Assembly (NCBI RefSeq): GCF_030272615.1
Contig: NC_081407.1
Coordinates: 102,963,897 to 103,027,896, forward strand
Direction of reading: 5' to 3'
Length of the DNA stretch: 64,000 nucleotides
Origin: Cryptomeria japonica
Lineage: Eukaryota; Streptophyta; Pinopsida; Cupressales; Cupressaceae
In this document: positions 36,011 through 48,032 of the stretch, in pieces
Numbering within the stretch: position 1 is the stretch's first letter
Layout: the number at the start of each line of letters is the position of its first letter
Translations under genes and position numbers: made by a program
The notes under the pieces: generated by a model
What the model was told of the DNA's origin: nothing
What the model saw: the letters and a program-made list of their open reading frames with translations, nothing else
Database searches by the model: none

Positions 36011-36930
36011 TGGTAGAGCAATTTCTTTCCCCAGCCTATGACAATTCGGCATCTCAAGTCATCTATGCCATAACCAGTTCAAACTCCCCCCTGTATGGGC
36101 CAATTTATGAATATCTTAAAACCAACAACCTACCACTCGACCAATCCCATAACCAAAAATGTAGCTTTATCCGGTAAGTCGCCCATTATACCTTAACTAC
36201 TAACACACTTTACCATTGAGGTCTTGATGGTACTCTTCTTTGTTGCCTTGATCGTAATGAATCTACCTCTGCCTTGCGTGAGCTTCATGAGGGTATCTGT
36301 GGCACACACTCAAGTGGTCGTACTCTCGCTAAGAAAATTTTGAGAATGGGATATTACTGGCCGACAATGGAGAAATACTCTTATCAATTTGCCAAGAAAT
36401 GTCCAAAATGCCAAATCCATGGTAATCTTATCCATGCACTAGCACAGGAGCTGCATCCGTTTAGAACATCTTGGCCTTTCTATCAGTGGGGACATGATTT
36501 AGTTAGAAAAAATCATCCTTCTTCTTCAAATGGACATAAGTCCATTATTACTACAATAGAGTATTTCACAAAATGGATTGAAGCAGTGCCAATGAACACC
36601 GTGACTGGAAAGTAGATTGCATCATTTATCCTCAATTACCTCATTTTTAGATATGACATCCCTAGTTCCATCATCACAGATAATGGATGTCCTTTCAAAA
36701 ATCAAGATGTATGATAGCTATGTGAATGCTTCAAAATACAACATCATTTCTCTACACCTTATTACCCATAGGGAAATGGTCAAGCAGAGTCATCAAATAA
36801 AACTATTCTCAAAATCCTTAAGAAAATAGTCAATGAAGCAAGAAAAGATTAGCACATGCAACTCATTCCAGCACTCTGGGCATACAGAACTAGTATTCGA
36901 ACACCTATAGGAGCTATGCCATATTCTTTG
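36011..36930 (+). pseudogene. E3 integrase zinc domain and catalytic core
   Basis: Same frame as the polymerase. The HHCC region is visible as LHEGICGTHSSG and CPKCQIHG, then WGHDLV (first Asp), IITDNGCPFKN (second Asp) and GNGQAESSNKTI (Glu). Stops occur at 36175, 36217, 36613, 36712, 36715, 36769 and 36850. The core is cut at 36930 by an 894-bp solo LTR, and the coding sense resumes at 37830. Confidence 0.9.
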
Positions 36931-37824
36931 TGTTGGGAAAAATGGTGTCTCAACCTTGCATTTATGTGAGGTTACTATTTATAGTAAGTTTTCATTTGAG
37001 CACGAAATAGTGCGAAACTCTCCCTGAAGCTTCTGGTTGGCTAGATAAGCATTCCGGTAAAGTTTCGTCGCAAGGTCACAGCTAGTTTTGAAGATATTAA
37101 AGTTTTCGTCTTGGAGGGGTGCAATAAAATATTTAAACTTAATTTTGGGGACTTTAGAGGCTCCGAAATGCCCTGAAAAGTGGCCGTAACTGGTGAAGCA
37201 GGTTACGAGGTGATAGAGCACTTCACGAGCTTTCCGGCGCTTCAAACGGTTCATCAATCGGACACCCGGTTCTCAAGTTATGGCCTCCGGAAGTTTGTAC
37301 TCCTGAAATAGAAAAAATAATTTGTATCGAATACATAAATGAGCTGTAAAAGGGAGCGACACGTGTTGATGTGTGCTTTAACATGTCATAGGGAATCTAG
37401 AAGGGAGATAAGGTTGGCTACACCTTATTGGGTGGTTTTAGCCCATGGTTTTGTAATACCGTTTGATGGTTTCTTGTATTGTATCTCCTATTTATGAGGT
37501 GTGTGAGATAGAGGTTGTGTGTAAGAGTCCTATGGCTATTGAGTTGCCTCTGAATCTCTGATTAGTGGTACTCCTGCGAAGAGCTTGCTCTGCAAGTATG
37601 TTGTAATCTGTTTTTGATTGCTGAATAAAATATTGAGCTGCTTTTGGAGGGTGGGGTTTTTTTCCCGAAAGGGTTTTCCCCACGTAAATCATTGTGTTGT
37701 GGTATGAATGCTATTATATCTATTTCTATTTTCTGTAACTGTTGTAATGATCTGAAAATTTTTTGCATTACCCTCCTCTCAAGGTTAGTGTAGGAAGTTG
37801 TTTCCGCTACTTAACTTCCTTAAA
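36931..37824 (+). mobile_element. Solo LTR (copia-like) inside E3 integrase
   Basis: The 894-bp segment starts TGTTGGGAAA and is flanked by CTTTG at 36926-36930 and 37825-37829. The E3 integrase frame is continuous across it when the segment and one CTTTG are ignored. It contains GGGTTTTTTTCCCGAAAGG followed by GTTTTCCCCACGTAAAT, a block I recognise from plant copia LTRs. The right end (TTAAA) lacks the canonical CA. A solo LTR forms when the two LTRs of an element recombine and delete the interior. Confidence 0.7.
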
Positions 37825-37829
37825 CTTTG

Positions 37830-38245
37830 GTGTATGGATTAGAAGAAATTCTACCTCTTGAAGTAGAAATCCCATCTCTCCGAGTATCTTTAAAAGGCCT
37901 CATACCAGATGAAGAGTATCGAGTCAACAGGTTGCATGAACTAGAACTTCTAGATGAAAAATGACAACATGCTTATGACCATCTCAAAGTCTACCAGTAG
38001 GGAATGTGCAGAAGCTACAATCATAGAGTCATTCCATGAACTTTCAAAGTAGGTGATCTTGTACTCAAAGAAAATCCAAGAAATCAATAGGATCGAGAAA
38101 AGAAGGGGAAGTTCAAACCTAACTGGTTAGGTCCCTATGTCATCATATCAGCCTATGGATCAGGCGCCTATCAGTTGAAAAATTCAAAAGGAGAAGTTCT
38201 TGACGACCCCACCAACAACATCCATCTAAAGAAATTATACACTTA
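37830..38245 (+). pseudogene. E3 integrase C-terminal region (GPF/Y-like)
   Basis: Resumes after the solo LTR and reaches SYNHRV, FKVGDLVLKENP and KKGKFKPNWLGPYVIISAYGSGAYQL. It ends HLKKLYT at a TAA. The GPY motif in a beta-rich C-terminal domain is typical of gypsy integrases. Stops at 37962, 37998, 38037 and 38088 break it. A homologous tail is found in E4 at 49440-49698. Confidence 0.88.
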
Positions 38246-39218
38246 AGTCATCAAATGCATGAAAAAGAAGAAAAATATCAAAAAATCAAAAAAAGAAGAA
38301 AAATACAAAAAAAATAAAAAATGTAAAAAGTGCAATAAAAATAGTAGTGAAAACCTAGCAACAGGTGCTATTTGTGAGTGACCAACTCTTCTATCTATTA
38401 GTGCTTATCTTTCATTCATCCAAATCATAGCACGATGGCCATCAACCAACATCTTTCATGCAACAATATCCCGAACATACTTAGCGTAGTCACTGTCCTT
38501 GATTATTGAAGAATTAGTTCATCATATCCCACCATGGCTTGGTGATCAACATATATTCGCATCAATAGGTATCTATCGCTAGGGGCAGCATTCACCTCTC
38601 GAGTTAACCATTCCAAAAATGAACAACGCGGATCACAACATGATAAGAGAACAATGTCAACAACTGCTCATCAAGATACAAAACAAAACCATTATCCAAC
38701 TAAAAATTTTAACACACACATGATGGATGATTTTTTGGATTATAATTTGTTTACATATAGCATGAAGTTTTGACTATTTTTGCATCTTGAAAATTTTAAA
38801 CTTTGGATCTCCCGAGCTAATCAAGGAGGCATTCAGCTAGAGAAGCAACGAAGGAATTTGATATTTTCTTTAAATTGTTGTCTGTGACATAATCATTCGT
38901 GTGGTGCAAATGTGTCTCAAGACATGATTGGAAACATATCATTGAAGACATTATCCACTTTGCACATACAAATGGTTAACTCTTGTCTGTTCATACGCAA
39001 GCAACACTCAGGTCGTCTTGGTTCAATTATACCTCCACGCTTGTGCCATCCTACAATATCAAAATCCATGTAAGTTATACTTAGGTCATTATGGTTCAAA
39101 TTATACCATTATGCTTTTATCAACTTTCAACATATCAAAATCTCAATGATGAAAAATCAAATAAAATCATAATCAAGTGACTCAACAGGAATGACAACGA
39201 CAGAATGAGGATGATCAA
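38246..39218 (+). other. E3 3' untranslated region, proximal part
   Basis: Begins with an A-rich AAAAATCAAAAA-type stretch that has a counterpart after the E4 integrase tail (49700-49890). No coding frame was recognised. Confidence 0.6.
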
Positions 39219-39495
39219 TTAGTTTCATATCATTTTTAATCTTGCATTTAGTTGCATATCATTTTTAAATATTAGTTGCATATCATTTTTAAATCTTAGT
39301 TGCATTTCATTTTTAATCTTGCATTTAGTTGCATATCATTTTTAAATCTTAGTTGCATATCATTTTTAAATCTTAGTTGCATTTCATTTTTAATCTTGCA
39401 CTTAGTTGCTTATCATTTTTGAATCTTAGTTGCCTTTCATTTTTAATCTTGCATTTAGTTGCATATCATTTTAATCTTGCATTAGGTTGCGCATC
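39219..39495 (+). repeat. Minisatellite of eleven TTAGTTGCAT units in E3
   Basis: Units of about 24 and 29 bp begin TTAGTTGCAT and contain ATCATTTTTAA; the longer type adds TTGCA before the next unit. Long and short units alternate in a partly regular 29-24-24 pattern. Confidence 0.92.
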
Positions 39496-39799
39496 ATTAT
39501 CATTATCATAGATCTCATTTTCAAGATACATCTCATATCATCATCATTATCATTATCATATATTTTCAAGATACATCTCACAAGTCACATAAATCAAAGC
39601 AATGCATCATCACATTTTCGCTTATCAAAATCATGAATCATACATTCACATCATAATATCAAATCAGTCCAACCTCTATCTAAGAATCACATCATCATCC
39701 ATAAGCACATCACATGTAGATCAAAAAATCGGTGTCATATATATCTCAAAAATGGTCAAAATGTACAAGGGATGTCGTGACTGTCAAAAAACAAGTCTC

Positions 39800-41780
39800 T
39801 CACGCATGACTATCACCTGAAGGTGATGGTCTCGTAGAAGATGACCTGGCATCTGGATCTCCACCAGTAGGATCACGATGGGGAGGCCCTGTAACCCCTC
39901 TTCTCTCAATCCTCAAATGAGTCCTCATGGATAGACTCGATGCCACCGCAGCATAGCTAGGAGCCCTGTGATCTCTAGGTACCACCTCCTTTTATAAACA
40001 CCTGTAGTACTCAGCCTCCTTGGCTAAGTATTGTATCTCTCTGAATATGTCTCTCATTGGGGTACCAGTCACTGCTCTCTCCAAACTATCTACATGAGCC
40101 TTTGCTCGACCTAGGTGCTCTCTCTCTTTGTTTCGCTCTGCTGTGAGCTGTGCAATCTGGCAATGCTAGGCTAGTACCTATGCCTGCAACTCCTAAACTA
40201 TGATGTGCAGTGCTCACATATGTGAATCCTATCAATGAGAAGGTACCCTAATCTGAATGGGTACGTATGTCATTCTCCCACCTATACCTATCCCTATCCT
40301 AGGCGCAGGTGGAGGTAACACATCTGATCTCCTCCTTTGGGTCGGTCGCCTGAACTCCTCCAAACCACCCATAGCTACTATCACCTTGCCAGCACTGCCA
40401 ACCCTGCTATCACCAAGAACCAAACCTCCTCTCCCTCCATCACCACCCAGTCATCTGACTAAACCTCCCCTCCTATCTCCTCTCCCATCTCCATCTCTCC
40501 CTCCATCTCCTCCTCTATCTCCTCTCCTCCCTCCATCTCCTCCTCTATCTCCCCATCTCCCTCTACCATGTCCCCTCCCATCTCCTCCATCTTCTCCCTC
40601 CTCCTCTCTTCATCTCAACTCTCCTCGCCTCTCTGGCTGCTCATCATCATCAAAGGCTGGAAGCATCTCCGCTAGATCTAATATTCATGCTATGACATGT
40701 GCCATGAAGTAAGCAGTGAACTCCTCTGTCATCCCATCATCTACCACTCCTACCCCGTAATCCCAAATATGTTCGTCCAAGAGCATATACTCCTCCAATG
40801 TCACTGCACTATCAACAGTCAGCCCCCACTCTAGCACATCCTATCTCCGGCGAGCATATAAGCATGCACCCTGTGGCATACCCTGTTGTTGACCATACTG
40901 CCGCTGAACACGGCTATGCAAGATTCTCTCAATGATAAATGGTATCTGCCTAATTAGGTATCTCAAAATGTATACATAGGGCATCTCTAGCCCATCCTCA
41001 GCCCACACCTCACAATCCATATATGGTCTCCAGATGACTATATCGATGTCATCCAACACCCTCCTCCAATGCTCTAGCTTTCCCATCTTAGGCTGGACAA
41101 CTATCCCTATGTAGCCATACACATAAGCCCGACCAACTAGCCTATCCTTGTCTGCAAGTGGCCTCGCTATAGGAATGTGCTCCCAAGCCCACACCTGTAA
41201 TAATGTGACCCCAGCTGACAAGCTGTTGTATCCTAGATATACCACTTGATGAATCTCTCTATATAAGTGGGCTAACATGTAGGACCTCCAAGCAAACCTG
41301 CTTCCTTGTGTCACCATATCCTCTAGAACCAATCCCCACCCCATTTCCAATCCTTCGACCTACAGTCGGGACACAAGAATCCACCTACAAAACTTGCCAG
41401 TACAGAGGGTAATGGAGCATAATCAAAATCTATAAACTCTTGCTAGGGGATCTCATATCTGCTAATCTGATTATCGTGAAAATCTGGCAGAGAGCCTTTG
41501 TCCCACCCTCCTCAGTTTTCTCATATGGCAATAATGCCCCAATCACTGGAATCTGTAGAATCTGATAACAGTCCTCAGGAGTCACTATCATCTCACCAGT
41601 AGCCAAATGAAAGGTGTTTGTGTCACCATGCCACCTCTCTACCAAAGCTATCAGCAAAGCTCAGTTAATGATATACCAAGGCATGTCCAACAAAGAGGAT
41701 AAACCACACCTCTCAATAACATCTTTGTCTGCATGTGACAACCACAAAATCAAGGACCAAGGTCTAGGAAATCAATCTCG
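39800..41780 (-). pseudogene. E3 antisense ORF: plant-mobile-domain-like protein
   Basis: Runs opposite to gag-pol in the E3 3' region. From about 41760 down it shows RCGLSSLLDMPW, then LVERWHGDTNTFHLATGEMIVTPEDCYQIL, the Trp/Thr/Phe-rich start typical of the plant mobile domain (PMD). After a frame change, 40841-41350 gives HLYREIHQVVYLG, LLQVWAWEHIP and RYLIRQIPFIIERILH, the second half. The same frame continues, with stops, into a Gly/Arg/Asp-rich stretch (about 40440-40610) and a polar tail to 39800. PMD proteins such as Arabidopsis MAIN act in silencing and genome stability, and the domain also occurs in transposable elements. Function here is unknown. Confidence 0.75.
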
Positions 41781-42202
41781 TGACTGAAGTATGCCAAGTT
41801 GTGCTTGCAACAACAAAAATGTTCACCATCAGTTCCCACATCAATCTGATATATCCAATTGAAACACAATTAACTTGAAACAATGAAACATCTCTAGAAA
41901 GCATCATATCAAAATGCATAACATGAGAGCCATATCAAAAATCCAAGAACCATATCGAAAGCAATATCAAGTTCCATATCGAAATCAATCAAATCAAGAA
42001 CCATATCGGAAATCAAAGAACCACATCGAAAGCAATATCAAGTTCCATATCAAAATCAATCAAATCAAGAACCATATCGAAAATCAAAGACCCATAACGC
42101 AAGCAAATCAATGACCCATAACGCAAATATCTATATCGAAAATCAAAGAACCATATCAAAAATCAAAGACCCATAACATAAGCAACTCAATGACCCATAG
42201 CA
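41781..42202 (+). repeat. Degenerate CATATCG-type tandem repeat, about 75-bp period
   Basis: From about 41920, AGAACCATATCGAAA and CAAGTTCCATATCRAAATC blocks recur; two nearly complete units start at about 41942 and 42017. Related CCCATAACGCAAGC blocks follow, and similar sequence resumes at 63241 beyond E4. Confidence 0.75.
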
Positions 42203-42207
42203 CAAGC

Positions 42208-43013
42208 TATAGACACCTAAAATTGTCCTGTCTAATTAAATAAGTATCTTAGCCTAATTCTTCTATTAATTAAATAAATCTTTATATATTTAATTAATTC
42301 ATTTATCCTCTTCTAGCCCTATTTCTCATTTAAATAAATACATTTATTTATTTAAATTCTCCTTTTCCTAAATTAAATAAATATCTTATTTATTTAATGG
42401 ATCCCACTTCTTCTATTAATTAAATAAATCTTTATTTAATTAATTAATTCATTATCCTTTTCTACCCATGACACATGTCATTCATCTCTTAATTCCTACA
42501 CTACCTACCCTCTCATTGTTTTCTTATTTCCTCTACCTACCCTCTAATCCTAGCCGACCATTTATCTTTTACACCTCTCAATCTTATCCCTCCATTTCTT
42601 ATAGTGTCTTATATATAAGGAGATGCTTCCTTCATTATTAAACCTAATCAACTAATCAATCTATTCTAATCATTCTAATTAAGCAATCTAGCACTCCTTG
42701 ACTACTCTACACTTTCGAACTTTCATATGTGATCAAGCCTACTTGCAACCACATTTCCGTTCTTTGTTGAGCTCTTGTGCACACATAAAATTTGAGAGCA
42801 AATATATCAAGCAAGATCAATGTAGATAGGAAGAATGGAGATCCAACCCTATTGGAAATGTGATGGTATAATCTTTGTGATTTCATTTGATTTGCATTGT
42901 CTTAGGTAATCTTCATATGTTATGGTGGATCTTTGTTGATTGTTAGGCTAGGGTTTTGTGGTTGAATTCATTTAGTCTTTCAATATTGTTGTTTCCAGTT
43001 TTCACCATAAACA
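42208..43013 (+). repeat. E4 5' LTR
   Basis: The 806-bp LTR starts TATAGACACC (first dinucleotide mutated from TG) and ends AAACA. It is collinear with 62461-63235, with small indels in AT-rich parts. Confidence 0.93.
42610..42618 (+). promoter_or_regulatory. Candidate TATA box in E4 5' LTR
   Basis: TATATATAA, kept at 62831-62839 in the other LTR. Confidence 0.5.
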
Positions 43014-43035
43014 TTTTGGCATGCCCCGTGGGACA
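43014..43035 (+). other. E4 candidate primer-binding site
   Basis: TTTTGGCATGCCCCGTGGGA directly follows the LTR, in the place and with the general form of the E3 site. The tRNA was not identified. Confidence 0.55.
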
Positions 43036-43129
43036 TGGATTTTTGTTAGATCTATGTTTTTTGTAGGTTTTTATCTAACCCTATATTGTTGTTTTGTAAA
43101 ACAATTTGGAGAATAACCTTGTGCAGCTA

Positions 43130-43995
43130 GGGTTTTGGACACAAAATCAAGATCTTGGAGAGATTTGATCTAATCTCATAAATGGCTTGTATTTCTTGCA
43201 CCAAATTTTGTTTGCAGGTTGAAGACATCATTAAGATCTCTGAATCCAAAATTCAGATTTTTTAGAGCACATTTGCATTTTCCATGAATATTTTATGAAT
43301 TTTCATAAAAAATTAATTTTGAGGACAAATGAGCGGTTTTTTTGGATTTTCTTATATTTTTGGAAATCTCTCTGATTTATACACAAGCTCTATTCTTTGT
43401 GATTTTAATTTTGATGCAAAATATTTCCTCAAAAGTTGGATCTTTAAAAATTAGGGTTTCTCATTATTTTGATCAGATCTCACAAACGGTTTTGCATTTT
43501 AGCATCAAATTTTTTTTACAAATCAATAACATTATCAAAGGTGCTCAGTAAAAAACTAATATTTTTTGGAGCATATTTTCAATTTCTATGAAATTTTTAT
43601 GTAGTTTCATAAAAAATTAATTTTGAGAGCAAATTAGCGAATTTTTTGGATTTTCTTACATTTTTGGAAATCTCTCATAATTATACATAGGATCTGTTGT
43701 TTGTGATTTTAAATTTGATGCAAAATAATTCCTAAAAAATAAGATCTTTGAAAATTAGGGTTTTGCATTATTTTGCTCATATCTCACAAATTGCTTGGAT
43801 TTTTTGCAAAAAAAAATTTATGCAGTTTTGGAAGATCATCAGGAGTGTCCAGTAAAAACTTTAGATTTGTTGGATCAATTTTGCATTTTATATGATTTTT
43901 TTATGATTTTTCATAAAAAAAATTTTTTTGGAGCAAATTAGAATTTTTTTTGGATTTTCTTACATTTCTAGAAATTTCTTGAAATTTTACAGGTG
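43130..43995 (+). repeat. Three tandem copies of a 305-315-bp unit in the E4 leader
   Basis: Landmarks repeat three times: an AGGGTTTT-like start, ATCTCACAAA, a TTTTTGGA-GCA block, TCATAAAAAATTAATTTT and GGATTTTCTTACATTT. Unit starts are near 43130, 43453 and 43759. Copies have diverged by substitutions and small indels. Confidence 0.85.
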
Positions 43996-43999
43996 GTCT

Positions 44000-45582
44000 T
44001 TTTTTATGATGAATCAAATCTTTGAATTGGTCAAAAAAATGCATTGTTGAAGGCCCCTATTTCACAAAGTCTTTTGGATCTAAAATTTACCTAACTTGTG
44101 TGCTTGCAGGAGGGGGTGATCATTTGAAATAATCCAAACTACTAACAAATCTTTGTTGTAGGACCTTAACAAGGATTTTTATTTTCATCTTTATTGTGTG
44201 CCTTGTTTTCATAGATTACCAAACACTTCAATTGGTGCCCTAAAATTGAACTAGTGTCTTTTGTGTCTTGGGCAATAGTGTCTTTTTGTTTCATCTTTAG
44301 AGGGCCTATTTCCCCATGTGGTCATTGGGACTACTAGTGAGGAGAGAATGACCCAAGTGGCAGTGAGGAAAAGCCATCCTCTTCTGAAACACTATAAACA
44401 ACTATATTCATGGTAAAAACTATGGGTAACGTGTGCTGATTAGTTCATACCGACACTATGTCTCCCCATAAACCTGTTTGATCAAATTTATTTGATCATT
44501 TGTAGGGCGTAACCCCTACTAGCTAGGAGACTTCGATATTTATAGAGCTGAAAGTGTCACATGTATGGCCACACGAGTGGATGCCCTTACTAGCACCTTT
44601 TTGTTTTAGAAAGCCAAAATCCTTCTAGTTGTTGGGGCAGGAGGTCGGACCTCTTGAGTGACCCACACACATACGGTTCATAGTAGAGATACAAAGTTCA
44701 CCACGGGGAGTTTTCGTGGGGACTGGTGCTTGGCTGCCCCGAAGAAGTGAGTGTCGAGGGTGGAGCTAGTGGGATCAATCATCTAAGTATCCACTCTGAA
44801 TAGCGTAGCCTTGAGAGAAACCCCATGTGGGATCAACAACTATTGTCTTGGCCAGCCATAAGAATTGTGCTTGTCTTATTTTGAGAAGTCAAACATTCAA
44901 GACCAAACATTATAACATTGTGTCTTTTGTGTCTTCAAGTGTATGAAAAACATTTTTACATCAAACAACACACTTTTATTTGAGTCATTTTGAGTCTAAA
45001 CACTTGCAAACATTGAGTCCTCATCAACATTGTGTCATCTTGTCACTAAAAATAGTCAAAAAATTCTGATTTGGTCACAACAAACAACTTCACAAATTGG
45101 AAAAATTTACAGTCCAACAAACAAGAGCAATCAATTTCAGAATTATTGAGCTTCCTAAGTTATTTCTCTAGATTTTCATCTAGCATTCAACCTACCTTTG
45201 GGTCTCACAAACTTAATCATTGCTTTACACCTTGCATTACATTCACATTTGTCTAAACTTGAGTCAAAAGGTCACTTGCTTGTCCTCATCTTGCTTTGTC
45301 AACACACTACATACAACAACATTTTTCTAAGTGGTCCCTCATTAAGGTCTATCACCTTTGGGTCTCATTTGGTCTTACTTAGAGTCAAGGTCAACTTATC
45401 TCATCAAGAGAAACTATCATCTCTTTGGAAGCCACACCTACTCTACTACATACATACTTGGTCTTATACTTTGGACATTGCAAGTAAACTTCAGATTCAT
45501 TTACATTCCATCCAACTCTTGGTCTTCCATACTCCTTTTCCATCTTCATCTAGTCTCCCACATCTTGGTCAAGACCTAGTTC
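44000..45582 (+). other. E4 leader, non-coding
   Basis: No supported coding frame. A GC-richer block at about 44620-44860 stands out from the AT-rich surroundings and could be a structured leader; frames at 45071-45590 have no recognised domain. Confidence 0.5.
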
Positions 45583-48032
45583 ATGGTTGAAACCCATTCC
45601 CAAAAATCTAGGAGAGAAGCTAAAGAGGCTCAAGAGTCCGCAAACATGAGTTCCTATGAGTATGGCAATGATGTCTTTTTCAATTCTGATTATACCACAT
45701 TACCTGAAATGACATCTATAGAAACACTCAAAATGTTGAGAACATGGACACTACAAACAACAATGATACACACAATGACAATATGGACAACTTTTCTATA
45801 CATTCAGAAGAAGTGGAAGACTCCATTATGGATCCTTGTTTTAATCGATTGGTTGAGGAAATAATGAGGAGAGATAGACAATACTTCTTACAAGTGATGG
45901 CACATAGTGGAGCCAAGATCCCTCATGATTTTCACATGTCTCAAATAATGGAACATCGACCTTTGCAAGAACCTCAACTCAACATGGATCAAATGAGGCC
46001 TAATAATGGAGGCAATAAAGGACCACATCTTATGCCTGAGTCACCATCATCTTTGTTTCAAAAGTGTGAGGTCCCACATACACATGGTCAAGCATATGAT
46101 ACTCACCTTCACAGACCATTATGGAAGTCTTATGCAGAAAAATATACTCAATCACATACCAATGCTAAGGACCAACCACCAAGGCAATTGGATATCCAAA
46201 GACATGATCACAATTTGGACACAAGGAAACCCCACATCAAATTTAGGGGCAACACATTATAACAAACTCATGACATACCTGTAGAGTATGGTATACATGG
46301 ACAAAACAGATATTCCATTCCTCATCATGACTCTATACCAAGTGGTCCATATACGCAACATCACTATAGACCTCCTCCATATGAACATGTGTATGATCAA
46401 TACCATCCATATATGCAACATTCTCCTCCTCCACCCAGTGGCTCAGGCATGGGGTATGGTCCAAGAAGTTGGTCTCCACCAAAGAACAATTTGGAACAGC
46501 AAATTAAGGACTTACAAAATAAAATGGAGGACATAAATACACCGAAGCCAACTTACATAATGAGAGACATATGTCCCTATCCATTTGACAAAATAATTCC
46601 AATGCCTCCATTTCCTACACACTTTGTGACACCTAAGTTTGATAAGTACAGAGGAAAAGGGGATCCTAAGGCACATATAAGATAGTTTTTCATAGCTTGC
46701 ATTGAGGTAGCAGCAGAAGAGACATATTTGATGAGATTATTCCCACAAAGCTTAGGTGATCAAGCTATGGAATGGTTCTCCCAACTCCCATCTGGAATTA
46801 AGTCATGGGGTGACTTAGCAAAGGCATTTATCCAACATTTCCCATACAACATAGAGACATACATATCAGTCACTATCTTGTGCAACACCAAGCAAAAGGA
46901 TGGAGAATATTTTTCATCATTTTTACAAAGATGGAGGAATCTAGCCAGCAGATGCTCTTGTGAAATTCCACAAAAACAAATGCTAGAGATGTTCACCCAA
47001 AATGTTAACAAAGACATTGGTTATGACTTGAGAAAATCTTGTTTGTCCACCTTCAAGGATGTCATTGAAAAAGGCTTAGTGATAGAGAAGGTCCTAATTG
47101 AACAAGGAGTAATTAAGATATTCAAAGAAAACAAAGAGGACTTTAAAGGAAAAGACAAGCCAAGATTTTGAAACAAAAACAAGAACATTGTCAATGATGG
47201 CGTTGTGGATGCTAATATAGTACGACCCAAAATCATTTTTTCTGGATCAAGCTCTACAAATAGTCAAGTGAATAATCAAACAACTTCAAAGTCACGAAGG
47301 AAGTACACCCCATTGGGAGAACCACTAGAGTCAATTTTCAAAAAGCTAGTGGCAAACAAAATAATAACAATTCTAGATCTCCCTCCATATGAGCCAAAGG
47401 TTAAACCAAATTGGTGGAACGATGATGAATATTTTGAATTTCATAAAAGCAAGTGACATAAAATAGGAAACTATCATCACCTGAAGAACATCATACAAGA
47501 TCTCATTGATAGTGGTGACATTGAGATTGAAGGACACTCATCCAATCAAGAACATGAAATGTTTAAAGAACCATTCCCAAAACATGACAAGGGAAAAGCT
47601 AAAGCCACAAATGAGCAGACCAACTATACCAGAGCATCCTATAACTATGATTCAACTGCCAATCACATTTCGATGGACAATTATGTCTCTACCATCATCA
47701 TCAAGGACAAAACACCTGAGAATTCTACCCAAAGACCCAAGATTGTCCTAAAAGGCATTGGATCTTCTTCTAAACCAACCTTTGAATGTAATGTTACAAC
47801 TCATCGAGGTAAGGTCACCTTGCAAGGTGCTCTAGCTAAAAACATTGCTTCTTCATCAACCAAACCTGAGTATGACCTTGTAGAACAGTTAGGGAAGACA
47901 CCCACGCTTATCTCCATCCTTGAGCTCTTACGCATATCCCCTACACATAAAGCCATTCTTGACAAAACTTTGAGAGACACTTCCATCCCTATTGATCTAA
48001 ACGTGGACCAATTTCAAGCCATGATGGGATAA
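45583..48032 (+). pseudogene. E4 Gag (Tat type)
   Basis: Starts with METHSQKSRREAKEAQ from the first good Met, changes frame near 45735, then stays in one frame to 48389. That frame is interrupted by stops at 46260, 46683, 47169, 47454 and 48030. The capsid domain is clear: PKFDKYRGKGDPKAHI, LFPQSLGDQAMEWFSQL, FIQHFPYNIETYISV and EYFSSFLQRWRNLASRC. The zinc-knuckle region near 47430 is damaged: the C-x2-H-x4-H-x4-C pattern has lost its first Cys (FEFHKSK). DLVEQLGKTPTLISILELL leads into protease. Confidence 0.88.

Larger units (their letters stand above)
25390..42207 (+). mobile_element. E3: Ty3/gypsy Tat-type retrotransposon, left part
   Basis: A plus-strand element with candidate LTR 25390-26872, PBS-like site, long leader, Gag, protease, reverse transcriptase, two RNase H domains and integrase. 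Reverse transcriptase before integrase defines Ty3/gypsy, and a second RNase H domain is a mark of the Tat lineage. After integrase comes a long 3' region with an antisense plant-mobile-domain frame. E4 is inserted at 42207, and E3 resumes at 63241. Its right LTR is not in the window, so ends and total size (at least 17 kb without E4) are not established. Coding frames carry many stop codons but few frameshifts. Confidence 0.85.

Noticed and set aside
40257-40712. Plus-strand Pro/Ser/Leu-rich 151-codon frame
   Set aside because: It is the reverse reading of the Gly/Arg/Asp-rich part of the E3 antisense frame; its composition follows from that.
44620-44860. GC-richer leader block of E4 considered as a tRNA or structured ncRNA gene
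   Set aside because: No tRNA boxes or cloverleaf could be drawn; kept only as part of the leader.
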